From Isoetes taiwanensis (Eukaryota > Streptophyta > Lycopodiopsida > Isoetales > Isoetaceae), in contig JAJEKV010000002.1 in NCBI GenBank assembly GCA_021234155.1, positions 23,574,942 through 23,638,941 on the forward strand: 64,000 bases of DNA, in the 5' to 3' direction. A program made the translations under genes and the position numbers. Shown piece by piece: positions 1-9,781 of the stretch (within the stretch, counting starts at the first letter, position 1; every line of letters begins with the position of its first letter). The notes under the pieces were generated by a model that was not told the origin of the DNA, made no database searches, and saw only the letters and a list, made by a program, of their open reading frames with translations.

Positions 1-2115
1 TGCATCCATAGAGACCATGAGAAAAGTGTCGTCTGCAAAGTGCCCATTTAGAATTTGATCTGTAATATTATTGTCGGATAAAGAGAGTCCTTGGATCATA
101 TTAGTATTCTTGGCCTCCTCAAGTCTGCTATGCAAAGCTTCCATGACAATTAGAAATAAAAAAGAGGCTAAGGGATAGCCCTGCTTCACACCCCTTTTCA
201 GGGGGAAGAAGGGGCTACACTCACCATTGATAAGAACTGAGGATCAAGAGTTATTTAAGATAGCATAAAAGATATTAATTACCTCATCAGAGAAACCAAG
301 AGCACTGCAACAGTGGAGCAGAAAATTCCAACTCACCATATCAAAAGCCTTTGTAATATCGAGCTTAATGAGGGCAATATCTTGCCCTGAATCTTTGACC
401 CAGTTCAGTCCCAAAATAGCTGTAACCACATTATCCAAAATGTACCTATCCCTCAGATAGGCCGATTGGGAGGAACTAATAATATTCTCAAGGATAGGCT
501 TGAGTCTAGCAGCAATGGAACCTGAGATGACCTTATAAATCACATTAGAGAGAGAGATAGGTCTGTAGTCTGAAAAGCTACTTGGCATGTCATTCTTTGG
601 GATAAGAGCAATGAGGCTAGTATTAATTCTAGCATCCAGACATTTCTGCTGTCTGAATTCATTTGCTAAACTTGTGATACTGTCACCCAGGATAGGCCAT
701 GCTTTCTTGAAGAACTCAACCGGCAGACCGTCAGGTCCAGGAGTCTTGCCATTCTCCATTTCCTTGACTGTATGATGCAGTTCAATGTTACTGAAGCATT
801 TCTCCAGTTCCCTATTATGCTCATTACTAACCTTTGCTTGGAGATTAATAAAGTTAAACATAGTGCCAGGATGACAGTCTTGATTGGTACCCATAACATT
901 AGTGAAATGACTGGCAGCAGCCTTCTTGATTTCCTCTTCATTTGAGATAAGATCATCTCCAACCATAATCTCGTAGATATGGTTTTTCTTAACCCTACCC
1001 TTAGCCTTAATGAAAAAAAATTTGGAATTACACCTCTCATCCTCCTTGATTTCCCTAATTTTGGATTTGAGCTTCCAATCTCTGGCAATTCTGATTTCCT
1101 CTTTCTCAATATCCTTCCTGATTTGCTCCTATTGATCCCCTGAGACATGAGGAAGAAGATCCCTAAGATTTTTAAGATTGGCCATCTTCTGGTGATGAAT
1201 TTCCTTCCCCCATTCTTTTAGCCAATTTTTAATTGCCTTAGAAGCTCTTACCCACCAATCCATCCAACCAGAACTGCCCAGGGGCTTCGGGTATCTATCT
1301 AACACCTCCTGGAGCTTAATCATGAAATCAGTGTGATCGAGAAGAATGGTATTTAACTTAAAGTAAGTTTTTCTTTTCCTGTTCTGATCTTGGGCCGAGA
1401 TAATAATCTTCTGAGGGAAATGATCAGACAGGGTATAACCTTTCATGTTTTCCACTCTGTTGCTGTTATTCCAAAGGTTCTCTGAAATGTAGAATCTATC
1501 ATGTAAGCACCAAATAGGGTCCACCCTTTTATCTGTCCAACTAAAATCATTAGGCATAGTTCTAGCTAAAAGAAGGTGATGGGACTGCAAGAGGTTATTC
1601 CAAATGTTTCTTTCCTGGGGCAGCAGAGGCTTGAAATTTTTATTCCTCATGTATTCATTGGTAACCATGTTCATATCACCTCCCATGACACATTCATCAT
1701 AATCAATGTTATCCAAGCTGTTCTTGACTTTAGTCCAAACCTTAATCCTATCCCCAGGATTATTATAAGCATAGATGTTGACAAGAACTAACCTCACTTT
1801 TTTCATGTTACATCTCAGAATCTGCCACTTGCCCTCTCTATCACTAACCATATAAGGGTCAGTCAGATTAAGATTATCTCTCCAAATAATGGCAATGCCT
1901 ACAGAAGATTCCTGAGCAGGAATGGACCATAAACTGTACCCAATAGGGAGAGTCTTTCTAATTATAGATTCATGCTGAAAGTCGTGAATCTTATGCTCCT
2001 GAAGAAAAAGAATATCAGGGTTAAGAGACAGAATACATACCTTTAACCGCTCCCTCTTGATGATACTATTAATTCCCTGTAAATTCCAGGTAATACAACT
2101 TAAAGACCTATCCAT
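1..2115 (-). pseudogene. LINE ORF2: AP-type endonuclease plus reverse transcriptase, interrupted by two stops
   Basis: ATG at 2115. The N-terminal part (2115-1132) is an exonuclease-endonuclease-phosphatase domain of the L1 type: WNLQGIN, LQEHKI, VNIYAYNN, GGDMNM, DFSW, HDRFYIS and LSDHFP match the successive catalytic blocks. A TAG at 1131-1129 stops the frame, but the same frame continues without shift into reverse transcriptase: GPDGLPVEFFK, DYRPISLSNVIYK, QSAYLRDRYILDN, KLDITKAFDMVSW. A TGA at 246-244 stops it again. Past it the same frame still reads PLKRGVKQGYPL and then the catalytic FADDT at about 40-25. The two stops, both one base from a sense codon, suggest a recently inactivated copy. 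The thumb and C-terminal zinc region are beyond the left edge. Confidence 0.88.
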
Positions 2116-2437
2116 TAGTACATAAACTTACCTGCTGTCCTTCCAGCCTGAATCTTTCTTGGACTGGTTCTGGTGGGCCCCAAATATATTTTCTTCTTAC
2201 CCCTGCCTTTTTTCCTTGTAACAATTTGCCAATCCTGCTCTTTGTCCATAATGACCTCATCAGCAATGTGATTCTAATCCCAAATTCTTTCCCCCATAAA
2301 GCTCTCAGATATGTTCTCTGGGAACACTAAGGTAAACCTTTTTGTGTCAATTTTAATAGAGAATTTCGCATTATTTAAGGTTAAGACAAGGTTCTGATCC
2401 ATGTTCATACTGGTACGGTCAATGTTTCGAATGGGGA

Positions 2438-3736
2438 TCAATGTTTCTTGATGCTTCCCAGTTTCCTCTGTAACACTGGATTCCCCTTTTTCTCAGGTCT
2501 TAGGATATTCTCAGGCTTGTTAGGAATGTAATTGGGACTCCACCTCATAATATAAAAAGGCTGGTAGTTAATATGATCAATCTTCCTTTTCAGGATTTGA
2601 TTAACACAGATCTCGTCTCTGCAAACTATTTGGAAGGTTCTATTGTCCATCTTAAGAATAGATATGATAGGGATATTTTGGGCTTTAGTGACCCACAACT
2701 TGACTTCACTGATGGTCAGACACTTTTTGGGAAAATGAATAAGGAAAGCTTTCTTCGAGAAATTGTCATAAGCAGAGGGATCAGAGATGGAATAAAGGTC
2801 AATAAAATCTTTTTCCGGTCCCTTTTCCTGACATATGTTCCTGTGCTTTTCCTTAGAGCAATCCAAAGAATCATTTTTTAACAAAGCATTTTTATAAGAA
2901 ACAGGGGTTATCAGATCTTTTGCCGAATCACTTTTGATCACCGGAATTCTGTTTCGGATTTTGAGGTCCCCCACCTTGGTACTTGTGCTGTGAAGCCTGT
3001 TTTCCTTGATAGTCTTGCAATTTTGGCACCCACACATCTCGACCTCTGCAGGGTTGAAGAATCCATTACTGTCTCTGATGCAACATTCCTTGAGTCCCCC
3101 TTTTTTTAAGTTGAGTTGATAGGTTTCGAGGGAAGTAGAAATTTGTTCCAAGAAAGAAGTGTTGCTTGGGAGAGAGGCTTTAAACTGACGCTTATGCCAT
3201 TCTATTACATGATCTTCCGCATCCTCCCATCGTTTAATTAGTCTCACACTCGCTTTGGAAGTCCATTTCAGGCTATCAAGTTTAACTGCTATCATCTTCG
3301 CCTTATTGAGCATTTCATCCATTGAGTTCTTGAAAATGTTGTTCTTCAAACTGCAACAATCTTCCTCGGTGTGCCCTTGCTTAACTGTAATCAGCTTATA
3401 CAGAGAATGATCTATAGCCTGAGCTATTTCCAGCATGTTCCACACCCAATCTCTGTCACTCGCCCTTCCCTCAAAGTAATCCTTCTCAATTTCATCATAT
3501 TTCTTCAGTCCCGCCACAATCCGGCCATCTTCTTGCACTCCCATGCAGACAGCAGCAGCCTTCTGTTGATCTTTGATGATGTTGAAGGCTATATAGATTT
3601 CTTTAAGATTTTTCCAGGCTTCATCCCTTTTGTCCTCTAACCAAAAAATTTGCGTCCATTCCTCGTCCTCCACTCTTGCCTGTTGAGTTCCCTGTTTTGG
3701 TCTAACATAACCGCTCTTTCCTGCCTTGCCTTCCAT
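2438..3736 (-). CDS. LINE ORF1, nucleic-acid-binding protein
   Basis: The open frame extends upstream to a TTG at 3769, but the first ATG is at 3736 and gives about 432 residues. The first half is acidic and alpha-helical. Near residue 235 there is a compact cysteine cluster CGCQNC followed by a histidine, a possible zinc-binding unit. Residues about 325-405 (AFLIHFP through FYIMRWSPNYIPNKP) resemble the DUF4283/RRM-like domain of plant L1 ORF1 proteins, which bind RNA and chaperone the LINE particle. The tail is basic. It lies between the extra upstream ORF (its stop is 8 nt upstream of the ATG) and ORF2 (322 nt downstream, different frame). Family assignment rests on position and the weak C-terminal resemblance. 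Confidence 0.62.
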   Translation of the reverse strand: MEGKAGKSGYVRPKQGTQQARVEDEEWTQIFWLEDKRDEAWKNLKEIYIAFNIIKDQQKAAAVCMGVQEDGRIVAGLKKYDEIEKDYFEGRASDRDWVWNMLEIAQAIDHSLYKLITVKQGHTEEDCCSLKNNIFKNSMDEMLNKAKMIAVKLDSLKWTSKASVRLIKRWEDAEDHVIEWHKRQFKASLPSNTSFLEQISTSLETYQLNLKKGGLKECCIRDSNGFFNPAEVEMCGCQNCKTIKENRLHSTSTKVGDLKIRNRIPVIKSDSAKDLITPVSYKNALLKNDSLDCSKEKHRNICQEKGPEKDFIDLYSISDPSAYDNFSKKAFLIHFPKKCLTISEVKLWVTKAQNIPIISILKMDNRTFQIVCRDEICVNQILKRKIDHINYQPFYIMRWSPNYIPNKPENILRPEKKGNPVLQRKLGSIKKH

Positions 3737-3744
3737 TTCTTCTG

Positions 3745-4134
3745 CTAGTTGGCGACTTGAAACCTCCAAACCAAGATGTCTAAGTCCTCAAAGCGTTCTG
3801 CTGGTTGCAAATCAAAGAACAGAGCCCATCGTACTAGAGGCTCGGCGCCAAAATCTATGGGGATGCTGAGATGAAAGAAATTTCTGGGGAAACGGTTCCC
3901 TAGAGCCAAATATCTGGTATTATGAGCAGAAATTCTGAGGGATCCTAATCTGTCAAAGCACAGAATACTAAGAAAATGACTACCAACTGACGTTCTACTG
4001 AATCCTACTCTCGATTGATTATTGTACGCTAAACTAAGAAGAATCCTAATTGCACTGACTATCACATCATGGCCCACTGGGATCTGAGGAAGCCCAAGAC
4101 TCTGGAGAACATCCTCTAACAAGGACTCATCCAT
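3745..4134 (-). CDS. Unidentified ORF upstream of LINE ORF1
   Basis: ATG at 4134, 129 residues, ending 8 nt before the ORF1 ATG and in another frame. It starts MDESLLEDVLQSLGL and later reads SIPIDFGAEPLVRWALFFDL. There is no signal peptide, no clear membrane segment and no motif I recognise. The length and normal amino-acid mix suggest it was under coding selection rather than chance. Plant L1 elements normally have only ORF1 and ORF2, so it could be an ORF0-like gene of the element, an N-terminal part of ORF1 separated by a frameshift, or host sequence at the insertion site. Confidence 0.4.
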   Translation of the reverse strand: MDESLLEDVLQSLGLPQIPVGHDVIVSAIRILLSLAYNNQSRVGFSRTSVGSHFLSILCFDRLGSLRISAHNTRYLALGNRFPRNFFHLSIPIDFGAEPLVRWALFFDLQPAERFEDLDILVWRFQVAN

Positions 4135-4260
4135 CGAGGCTCAGGCTTTGCACGTTTCCCAAGGCGGACGCGAGGAGCGCCAACGTTCATTTTTTTCCCG
4201 ATCTCCCCTAATCGCCACATCACCATTCTCGTCAAACCAATTCTATCTTGGGCATTAATT

Positions 4261-4700
4261 CATCCTCTCCAACCCTTTTTGAATAACAATGTGGGATGCG
4301 ATCAAACATCTTTTTTTGCTCTGTCCTTCTCAGTACTAGAGATTTCGTGGTGGTAGGTGCCAATGCCGCCAAACGTCTCAACACCTCCACTTGTTGCATC
4401 AGTTCATTATCTTATACATAGACAAACAAGCATGACATGAAGGTAGTTGCCTCTTGTCTTGCCTTCAGTTTTAGGCAAAATTCCTTCTCTCCCGTTAGTA
4501 TGTGCTTGTATATAGGAGAGGGTGGCAGAGAAATTTTTATAGTGGAGGTTGATGTCATGGACAAGGGCTAGCCATACAACACTATTGAGTCACCTTTAGA
4601 GGGTCTATTTTTTATGAAAACATACATATACAAGAAATTTAATGCGTCCTACTGTGCATGTCTAAGTTTTAGCATGTTCCTATGGTGCAAGTTCTTGTCG
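4261..4700. other. Non-coding stretch beside the LINE
   Basis: No open frame of note and no recognisable element. It begins just upstream of the LINE 5' UTR and runs into the repeat block that starts near 4700. Confidence 0.5.
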
Positions 4701-4732
4701 TGCCCTACATTCTAAAAGAATCTCTTGAGAAT

Positions 4733-5125
4733 ACTCTAAATTCATAGATTCTCTAAGATTCTACCAAGGTTCTCTTAGAGGTTTCGTGGAGATTCCTCTA
4801 ATTTTATAAGATTCCCTCTAGATTCCATTAGATTTCTGTAGATTCTCTAAGATTCTATGAAGATTCCCTTAGATCCCCTTAGATTCCCTTTGATCCCTTT
4901 AGATTTTATGAGATTGCCCTAGGTTCCCTTACATTATATGAGATTCAAAGAGATTCTATAAAGATTCCCCTAGATACTCTAAGATTTCATCAACATTTTC
5001 TTAGATTCCCTTAGATTTTATGAAGATTCTCTTAGATCCCCCAGATTTCAAGAGATTCCATTTTCCTAGATTCTCTTATATTTTATGAGATTTTCTTAGA
5101 TTTCGTTAGATTCTCCTAGATTCCT
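4733..5125. repeat. Degenerate AGATTC short-period repeat
   Basis: About 400 bp of loosely periodic sequence built on AGATTCYYTT and ATTCTATGAGATT variants, repeating every 10-13 bp with many substitutions. It grades directly into the 10-bp TTCnnGAAnn array that follows and appears to be a diverged relative of it. No coding potential. Confidence 0.75.
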
Positions 5126-5130
5126 TTACA

Positions 5131-5364
5131 TTCTAGAACTTTTTAGAACATTCTAAGACTTTCAGGAACATTCTGAGACTTTCAAAATATCCGAGAACTT
5201 TCTGGAAGTATTTCCTTAGGTTCTCTTACATTTCCATAGATTCCCCTACATTCTAGACCATTCTAGAACTTATTAGAACAATTTGGAACTTTCTGGAAGA
5301 ATTTTCTTAGATTCCCCCTAGATTCTCTTATGTTCTAGAGCTTTCTAGAATATTTTGGAACTTT
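5131..5364. repeat. 10-bp tandem array of TTCnnGAAnn (heat-shock-element-like)
   Basis: From 5131 the bases fall in strict 10-bp register: TTCTAGAACT, TTTTAGAACA, TTCTAAGACT, TTCAGGAACA, TTCTGAGACT. After a break, GAA-CT-TTC-TG-GAA occupies 5185-5197. The register resumes at 5251-5300 (TTCTAGAACT, ATTTGGAACT, TTCTGGAAGA) and 5332-5364. Alternating TTC and GAA triplets at 5-bp spacing is the definition of a heat shock element, so each run contains several abutting perfect or near-perfect units. No adjacent gene explains a promoter role. A related array is at 8714-8790. Confidence 0.8.
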
Positions 5365-5370
5365 GTTTGG

Positions 5371-5632
5371 GTGCATATTCACACGGGGGGTGACTCCGGG
5401 CAACGAGAGCTGTTGGATAGGCATATTCACCCCTTATTCCTTAATCTACACCGTACACAAAATTCCTCCTTTGTGGGGTATGGATGTATAGAAATTATGA
5501 TACTGTATAACAAGATTTGCAAAATACTATAAGATTTCAGGCAATATACTATATGGTGTTGATTTTGTACATGCAATACATAATTAAAAGGGCTCTCGCT
5601 ACCCTACATCACCCCCCGTATGAATATGTAGC
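5371..5632. repeat. Short inverted-repeat element
   Basis: The left arm at about 5371-5412 (ATTCACACGGGGGGTGA, then GGGCAACGAGAGC) matches the reverse complement of about 5588-5632 (ATTCATACGGGGGGTGA, then GGGTAGCGAGAGC). The arms are about 40 bp around a 175-bp AT-rich spacer. This fits a small MITE or foldback. No target duplication was resolved. Confidence 0.5.
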
Positions 5633-6120
5633 AAAATAACAGGGGGTTCCAGGGGGATTTGATATAGATATAATTCTTGAAACCATAGACCATATCCCTA
5701 AAACAATTCAATGGGTTATTATAAAAAAAAACATAGATTTAAGATAAAAAATAGTCACATTAGCTCACTGGTTAGATTGGTTAAAGTAGTCTTATTAGGA
5801 CATTGAGTTATTTTGGTAGAGGTTCGAATCCCCGTATTTCATATTCTAAAAGCTTAAGCGAAACCGTATAGAGGCTCGATATACCATCAAAACCTTAGGC
5901 AAACTCGTATTCGACATCTTAAAATCATAGGCGTGCCCAATCATAATTGAGCATAATCGAAACGAGAGGTGTCCAGAGGCTCCAACATACAGTCTGGGCC
6001 GTCGGATTGACAGATCCGACGACTGTGGTAGTCCAGGGTGCACCTCGTTTAGAATATGTAGCCAAACAAAAGGGGGTTTAAGGGGGAATTTAATTTTAAT
6101 GGATGTAATGTAATGGTTTG
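5625..6120. repeat. Direct repeats flanking a tRNA-like sequence
   Basis: GAATATGTAGCAAAATAACA plus a GGGGG-containing tail at 5625-5690 recurs as GAATATGTAGCCAAACAAAA with the same tail at 6052-6120. Similarity is about 75-80% over 60 bp. The two copies bracket the tRNA-like region at 5760-5835. Confidence 0.45.
5760..5840 (+). repeat. tRNA-like sequence (SINE head or tRNA relic)
   Basis: A box A-like TTAGCTCACTGGTTAGA at 5760-5776 is followed about 45 bp later by a box B-like AGGTTCGAATCCCC at 5819-5832, the two internal RNA polymerase III promoter elements in the right order. The interval and the lack of good acceptor-stem pairing argue against a working tRNA. A tRNA-derived SINE head or tRNA pseudogene is more likely. 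Confidence 0.45.
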
Positions 6121-6800
6121 TGTTATAGGTTCAAAATTTTTTTTGCCCCTTCGGGGCAATGAAAATTGTGTATGAATGTTGTGTACATTGCTATAGGTTC
6201 TTGTGCCTAAGACAGTGTGGCCTTGAAGACCACTTATAGTTGCGCTGCAAAAAATTCTATAATATGTATTTGTAATAAGCAAGTAGGCCAAAAACTTTAT
6301 ATCATTGTGAGGGTCTCCATTCTACACATTGGAATACAAAACGAAACTCTACAATATTGATGAAAAAAATAATGCTAAAGAGAATGCATTTATGATGTAA
6401 ACCACTTACAATATCCCTAGGTAGTAGAATTCCATATGCTAGACATGTTAGAACATGTGTTTAGGAAATGGAGTCATGAAGGATGTCACGTTTGTTTAAG
6501 TCACTAGTCAAATCACTATGATACTAAGTAAGCAGACACAATAAGAAAAAGAAAGAGGTGTGCAACCAAACATCTTATTCTGAAATGTAATCTTGTAAGT
6601 ACATGTATTGCCAATATATGGTAGCATGATAGAACTAAATCAAATTCTCCAGATGTTTTCAATGAACCTGTAAAACCAGGGCAAGATTGGCCCATCAATA
6701 GTGCATCACCTCTTAGTAAAACATAACATAACAGTGAGTTTGAAGAAAGGCTGCAAAAAATGAAAGACTGATGATCATGGTTACCAGCAAATATAAAAAG
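6121..6800. other. Stretch without a supported gene
   Basis: AT-rich sequence with only short open frames. A few splice-like signals occur on the minus strand near 6575-6680 (an AG at the start of a short open stretch), but no protein family can be recognised and no continuous reading could be built. Confidence 0.4.
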
Positions 6801-7345
6801 TTCTTCAAGTCATTATCTTACATACCAAATATTCCATGGATGTAAGGCACATCTTTGTACACATCTTCTCAAATATCTATGTATATAGCAAAGCCAATAG
6901 TAAGGCCACTGGAAAAAATCACAAATATTAGTTGTTATTGAGCCACATGCATAACACAATTTTAGAATAGCCGAGTTACACCAACAAAGCAACAGTGTTT
7001 TTGAAATACACGGAAACACGAAAAACGTACCAAACTATCCATGTATCAAGACAAAGTTGCTCGCCAGTACTTAAAGCCCCTGTGCCAAGAGATATGGCTA
7101 ATCTTTGCATGACAACCACATGGTGCTGCCTGCCTGATACCCTGATAGCCTGTTCTGAAGCCTGATAGCTGCCCTGCATTTTAACTTCATAACTTGCACC
7201 AGACATGCCATTAAATAACTTGCATCTGCTGTTTAAGGGATACATGCTTACCTCAGCATATGATAGATTCAGGGAAATGTCAGGAGGCATCAGGGGCCGC
7301 ATTTGAAGCAGGCTTCACACTAGACTTTCGATTCTACCTGAACAC
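6800..7345 (-). pseudogene. Possible exon relics of an unidentified spliced gene
   Basis: Three minus-strand segments are bounded by good splice-like sites: about 7335-7254 (CTGCAG before, GAG|GTAAGC after), about 7170-7031 (ends TTTG|GTACGT) and about 6915-6833 (TTTTTTCCAG before, TTTG|GTATGTAAG after). The last reads EDVYKDVPYIHGIFG after an in-frame TGA, with the hydrophobic GLTIGFAIYIDI before it. The phases do not join into one open frame and the family is not recognised. A decayed gene or a non-coding transcript are both possible. Confidence 0.22.
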
Positions 7346-7437
7346 TGCAGCAGAAGCCAAGGAGTCAGAGGTTTGCTTACGGTCGTGCAAATCAAAATGA
7401 AAACCCAATTCATAATGTAACACAAATATGAAACGAA

Positions 7438-7698
7438 ATGTTGGTATCTACCTCTCATCAGAAAAGAAGGCTAGAAGTGCCACAATTACAAAAGCAATTT
7501 GGATTTGATAAAAGAGGTAAACGAAGGCGGTTAGTGGACCTGGTTAAGTCCCTGGCGATATCTATCTTGGTCAAAACCAGGAAGCTTGCAAAAGCAAATG
7601 TAGAGATGAACCTTCAACAGGAAGTTCTGGAAAACAAGGCTGAAACGGATGACAGGGTTGAAGGTATATACAAAGAACTTATATGTGCAGCCAACTAG
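7438..7698 (+). CDS. Small hypothetical ORF, basic and helical
   Basis: ATG at 7438, 86 residues. The middle is strongly basic (DKRGKRRRLVDLVK), followed by a likely helix with leucine or valine every 3-4 residues and an acidic C-terminal half. It could be a short nuclear or coiled-coil protein, an exon of a larger gene, or chance. No family is recognised and no neighbouring gene helps. The opposite strand is also open in part. Confidence 0.25.
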   Translation: MLVSTSHQKRRLEVPQLQKQFGFDKRGKRRRLVDLVKSLAISILVKTRKLAKANVEMNLQQEVLENKAETDDRVEGIYKELICAAN

Positions 7699-7699
7699 T

Positions 7700-8713
7700 T
7701 ACCCCTTACAATATGCAGGCCAGATCGCCAGCAGTTCAATGATCCATAGCCAGTTTTCTTAGAATACATCCCAAACTTGATCGATCTGCCTTTTTGCCAT
7801 TTAAGAGCATGGGAAGTAAATCCACTTAGCCATTAAGCGGTGCAAGGCAGGTTAGCAATACCTAATTGTTCTCGAGCTGCAAATGCAAGCTTTGCATCGA
7901 GAGAAAATGGCGAATCAGACTTTAAATCTAGAGAATCCGATTATAAACAACCCGAATCGGATATTTATTAATAGTAGAGGCGCCTCCAACCATCTCGCTT
8001 TTCAATACAACTCTAACTGGAGCCCACAACACAACAAACGCGCAAGTACATCATTTTATTCCGAGAAATATCGCAACCCCAAGCATGAGACCCATAGCTT
8101 AAAAATCCTTTGAATCACTTTCGATCATCTAAAGCATGCAGTATGCCCTCAAAGCTTATAGCTTATAATCCGTTGAACCTTCCGATCATCTACCTGCTTT
8201 CGACCGCCTTTACTTGCTCTGATGGCGATTTACTCAGGGCATGAGGACAAACAAATTAACCAGGAGCCTAATCGGAGTTTTGAATGGGGTAATGCGCCAT
8301 ACTTAGATTGCTTCTCAGATTCTGCTGCAAAATGGTCCTCTAAATCCCCTTCACTAGTAAAAACCTCTTTAAAGCTAATAATCTAGCCATCAGAGAGAAC
8401 TGTGGAAGCCATAGCGAAAAGAAAACTGCCGGAAATGGTCCTCTAAATCCCCTTCTCCACGAACCCTAAAGTTGAATGCCTCGTTGCTTGCATGGCCTTC
8501 ATAAAATTAAATTAATTAAGTTTTTAAGGAACAAAAACATGCAAGGCAAAACCATTGCAAAACCATAGTTAAAATGCCATTTAAATATGAGAATCCAGTG
8601 TGCACTCTAGATGTACTGATTAGTATGCCTCGTGCAATACGCCCATGAAATCATATAAAAACCATGCCAAAAAGCATATAAAATCACAAAAAAAACCCCT
8701 GTTATAATGCTAC
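7700..8713. other. Stretch without a supported gene
   Basis: Mostly AT-rich. One 23-bp direct duplication (AATGGTCCTCTAAATCCCC core) occurs at about 8332 and 8434. A minus-strand segment at 8415-8240 begins with ATG, hits a stop after nine codons, then stays open for about 50 codons (FKEVFTSEGDLEDHF). It may be a gene relic but nothing identifies it. Confidence 0.4.
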
Positions 8714-8790
8714 ATATTCTAGAAGATTTTAGAACTTTCTAGAGCTTTCCAGAACATTCTAGAACTCTTTTGAACTAGCTAGAATATTAT
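8714..8790. repeat. Second 10-bp TTCnnGAAnn array
   Basis: TTCTAGAAGA, TTTTAGAACT, TTCTAGAGCT, TTCCAGAACA, TTCTAGAACT follow one another in 10-bp register, the same unit as at 5131-5364. Together they form a family of heat-shock-element-like tracts within 3.5 kb of each other. Confidence 0.75.
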
Positions 8791-9446
8791 ATTCTATTTT
8801 ATCTTAATAGTGCTCTTAAGTATATTTAAAACATAATTTTTTATCGAATTAATGCTTGGTCTAGTGGTTAGAATGGGGGATTGGAGGGTCAATGACAGGG
8901 TAGCCCTTAAGCTCGAAATATCGCCAAAAGGCTATTTTTTTGGACATTTGTATTTTTTTTCGCTATTGTTGAGTAGGATCAATTAGGAGTGGTGCCAATA
9001 AAATATCGCCACCTTGTCTACGAAATTTTCTCCCTCCACTCATAAGTTAGCCTACATCACTAAATGATGGATTCTTGGATTCGCCCCCATGTGAATTTTG
9101 TTCTTGGTAATTATTCTAAAATCGCCCCTTAACCCCCTAAAATCATGTAAAATTAATACGAATTCTATTCTTGGTGAGTTTTTTAGAATTGTCGTTTACC
9201 TCCAAGAAAAAAAAAAAAGGAAAGGGAAAAAACCATGCATGTTATATGGATTTCATGATCCGATTCCAACATCCAGGTATGCAATCCTGGAGTATTTTTA
9301 CTTTTGGTCTGTTGTCTATCCAATCTTAAAAAGATGTCCGAAATCAAATTGGTTTGTGCTTGCCCACCATAATATGGAATCATGCCTCGGCTAAGTTTGT
9401 ATATAGAATAGAATAGACCAATAGGTCATGGGACCCATACAATGGG

Positions 9447-9710
9447 CTAGTACAATAACCAACTCAGAAGAGTATGGCTTTCATCTTCAATAACCTGTAA
9501 CTGGCAACAGGTACATAGTCTCGCTTCTCGCGGCAATTGCGGCCGCTCCCATCTACCTGTCTCAATCCGTAGCCTGTGGGACCCCGTGCGAATTGATGCA
9601 ATAGCTACAAGCTTGTTCCTGGACAATGAAGCAAGCAAATAAGCTTGGGGCCCTGGTGCCAAAGTGGGATTTATGTGTGCATGATAATGACCAGTTTTCA
9701 CTTGGGCCAA
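9447..9710 (-). pseudogene. LINE C-terminal zinc (zf-RVT-like) domain fragment inside the hAT element
   Basis: 87 codons open on the minus strand. The core RTGSHRLRIETGRWERP, then REARLCTCC and EDESHTLLSW, matches the zinc-binding domain that follows reverse transcriptase in plant LINEs (Arg-Leu-x-Ile-Glu-Thr-Gly-Arg, then a Cys-x-x-Cys pair, then Glu-Asp-Glu-x-His). No reverse transcriptase lies next to it, so it is an isolated fragment. Its place inside the terminal repeats suggests capture by the hAT element or an earlier insertion carried along. Confidence 0.7.
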
Positions 9711-9749
9711 AGTAACTGCGTCCCATATCTTTTGAGAAAAATGACCATT

Positions 9750-9781
9750 AAGATATTAAGATATTAAGATATTAAGATATT
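9750..9781. repeat. TTAAGATA microrepeat
   Basis: Four head-to-tail copies of ATTAAGAT. No function evident. Confidence 0.7.

Larger units (their letters stand above)
1..4260 (-). mobile_element. L1-like non-LTR retrotransposon (LINE), 3' end outside window
   Basis: On the minus strand the order is an extra ORF (4134-3745), ORF1 (3736-2438), a 322-bp spacer, then ORF2 with an endonuclease domain followed by reverse transcriptase running off the left edge. This is the plant L1-type arrangement. About 120 bp upstream of the extra ORF (to about 4260) is non-coding and probably 5' UTR; the exact 5' end and any target duplication were not found. ORF2 has two in-frame stops, so the copy is probably dead or needs readthrough. 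The 3' UTR and tail lie outside the window. Confidence 0.85.

Noticed and set aside
5760-5840. Functional tRNA gene
   Set aside because: Box A and B are present, but acceptor and anticodon arms do not pair convincingly.
7883-8113. 76-codon plus frame as a gene
   Set aside because: Asn/Ser-rich chance frame without family resemblance or splice context.
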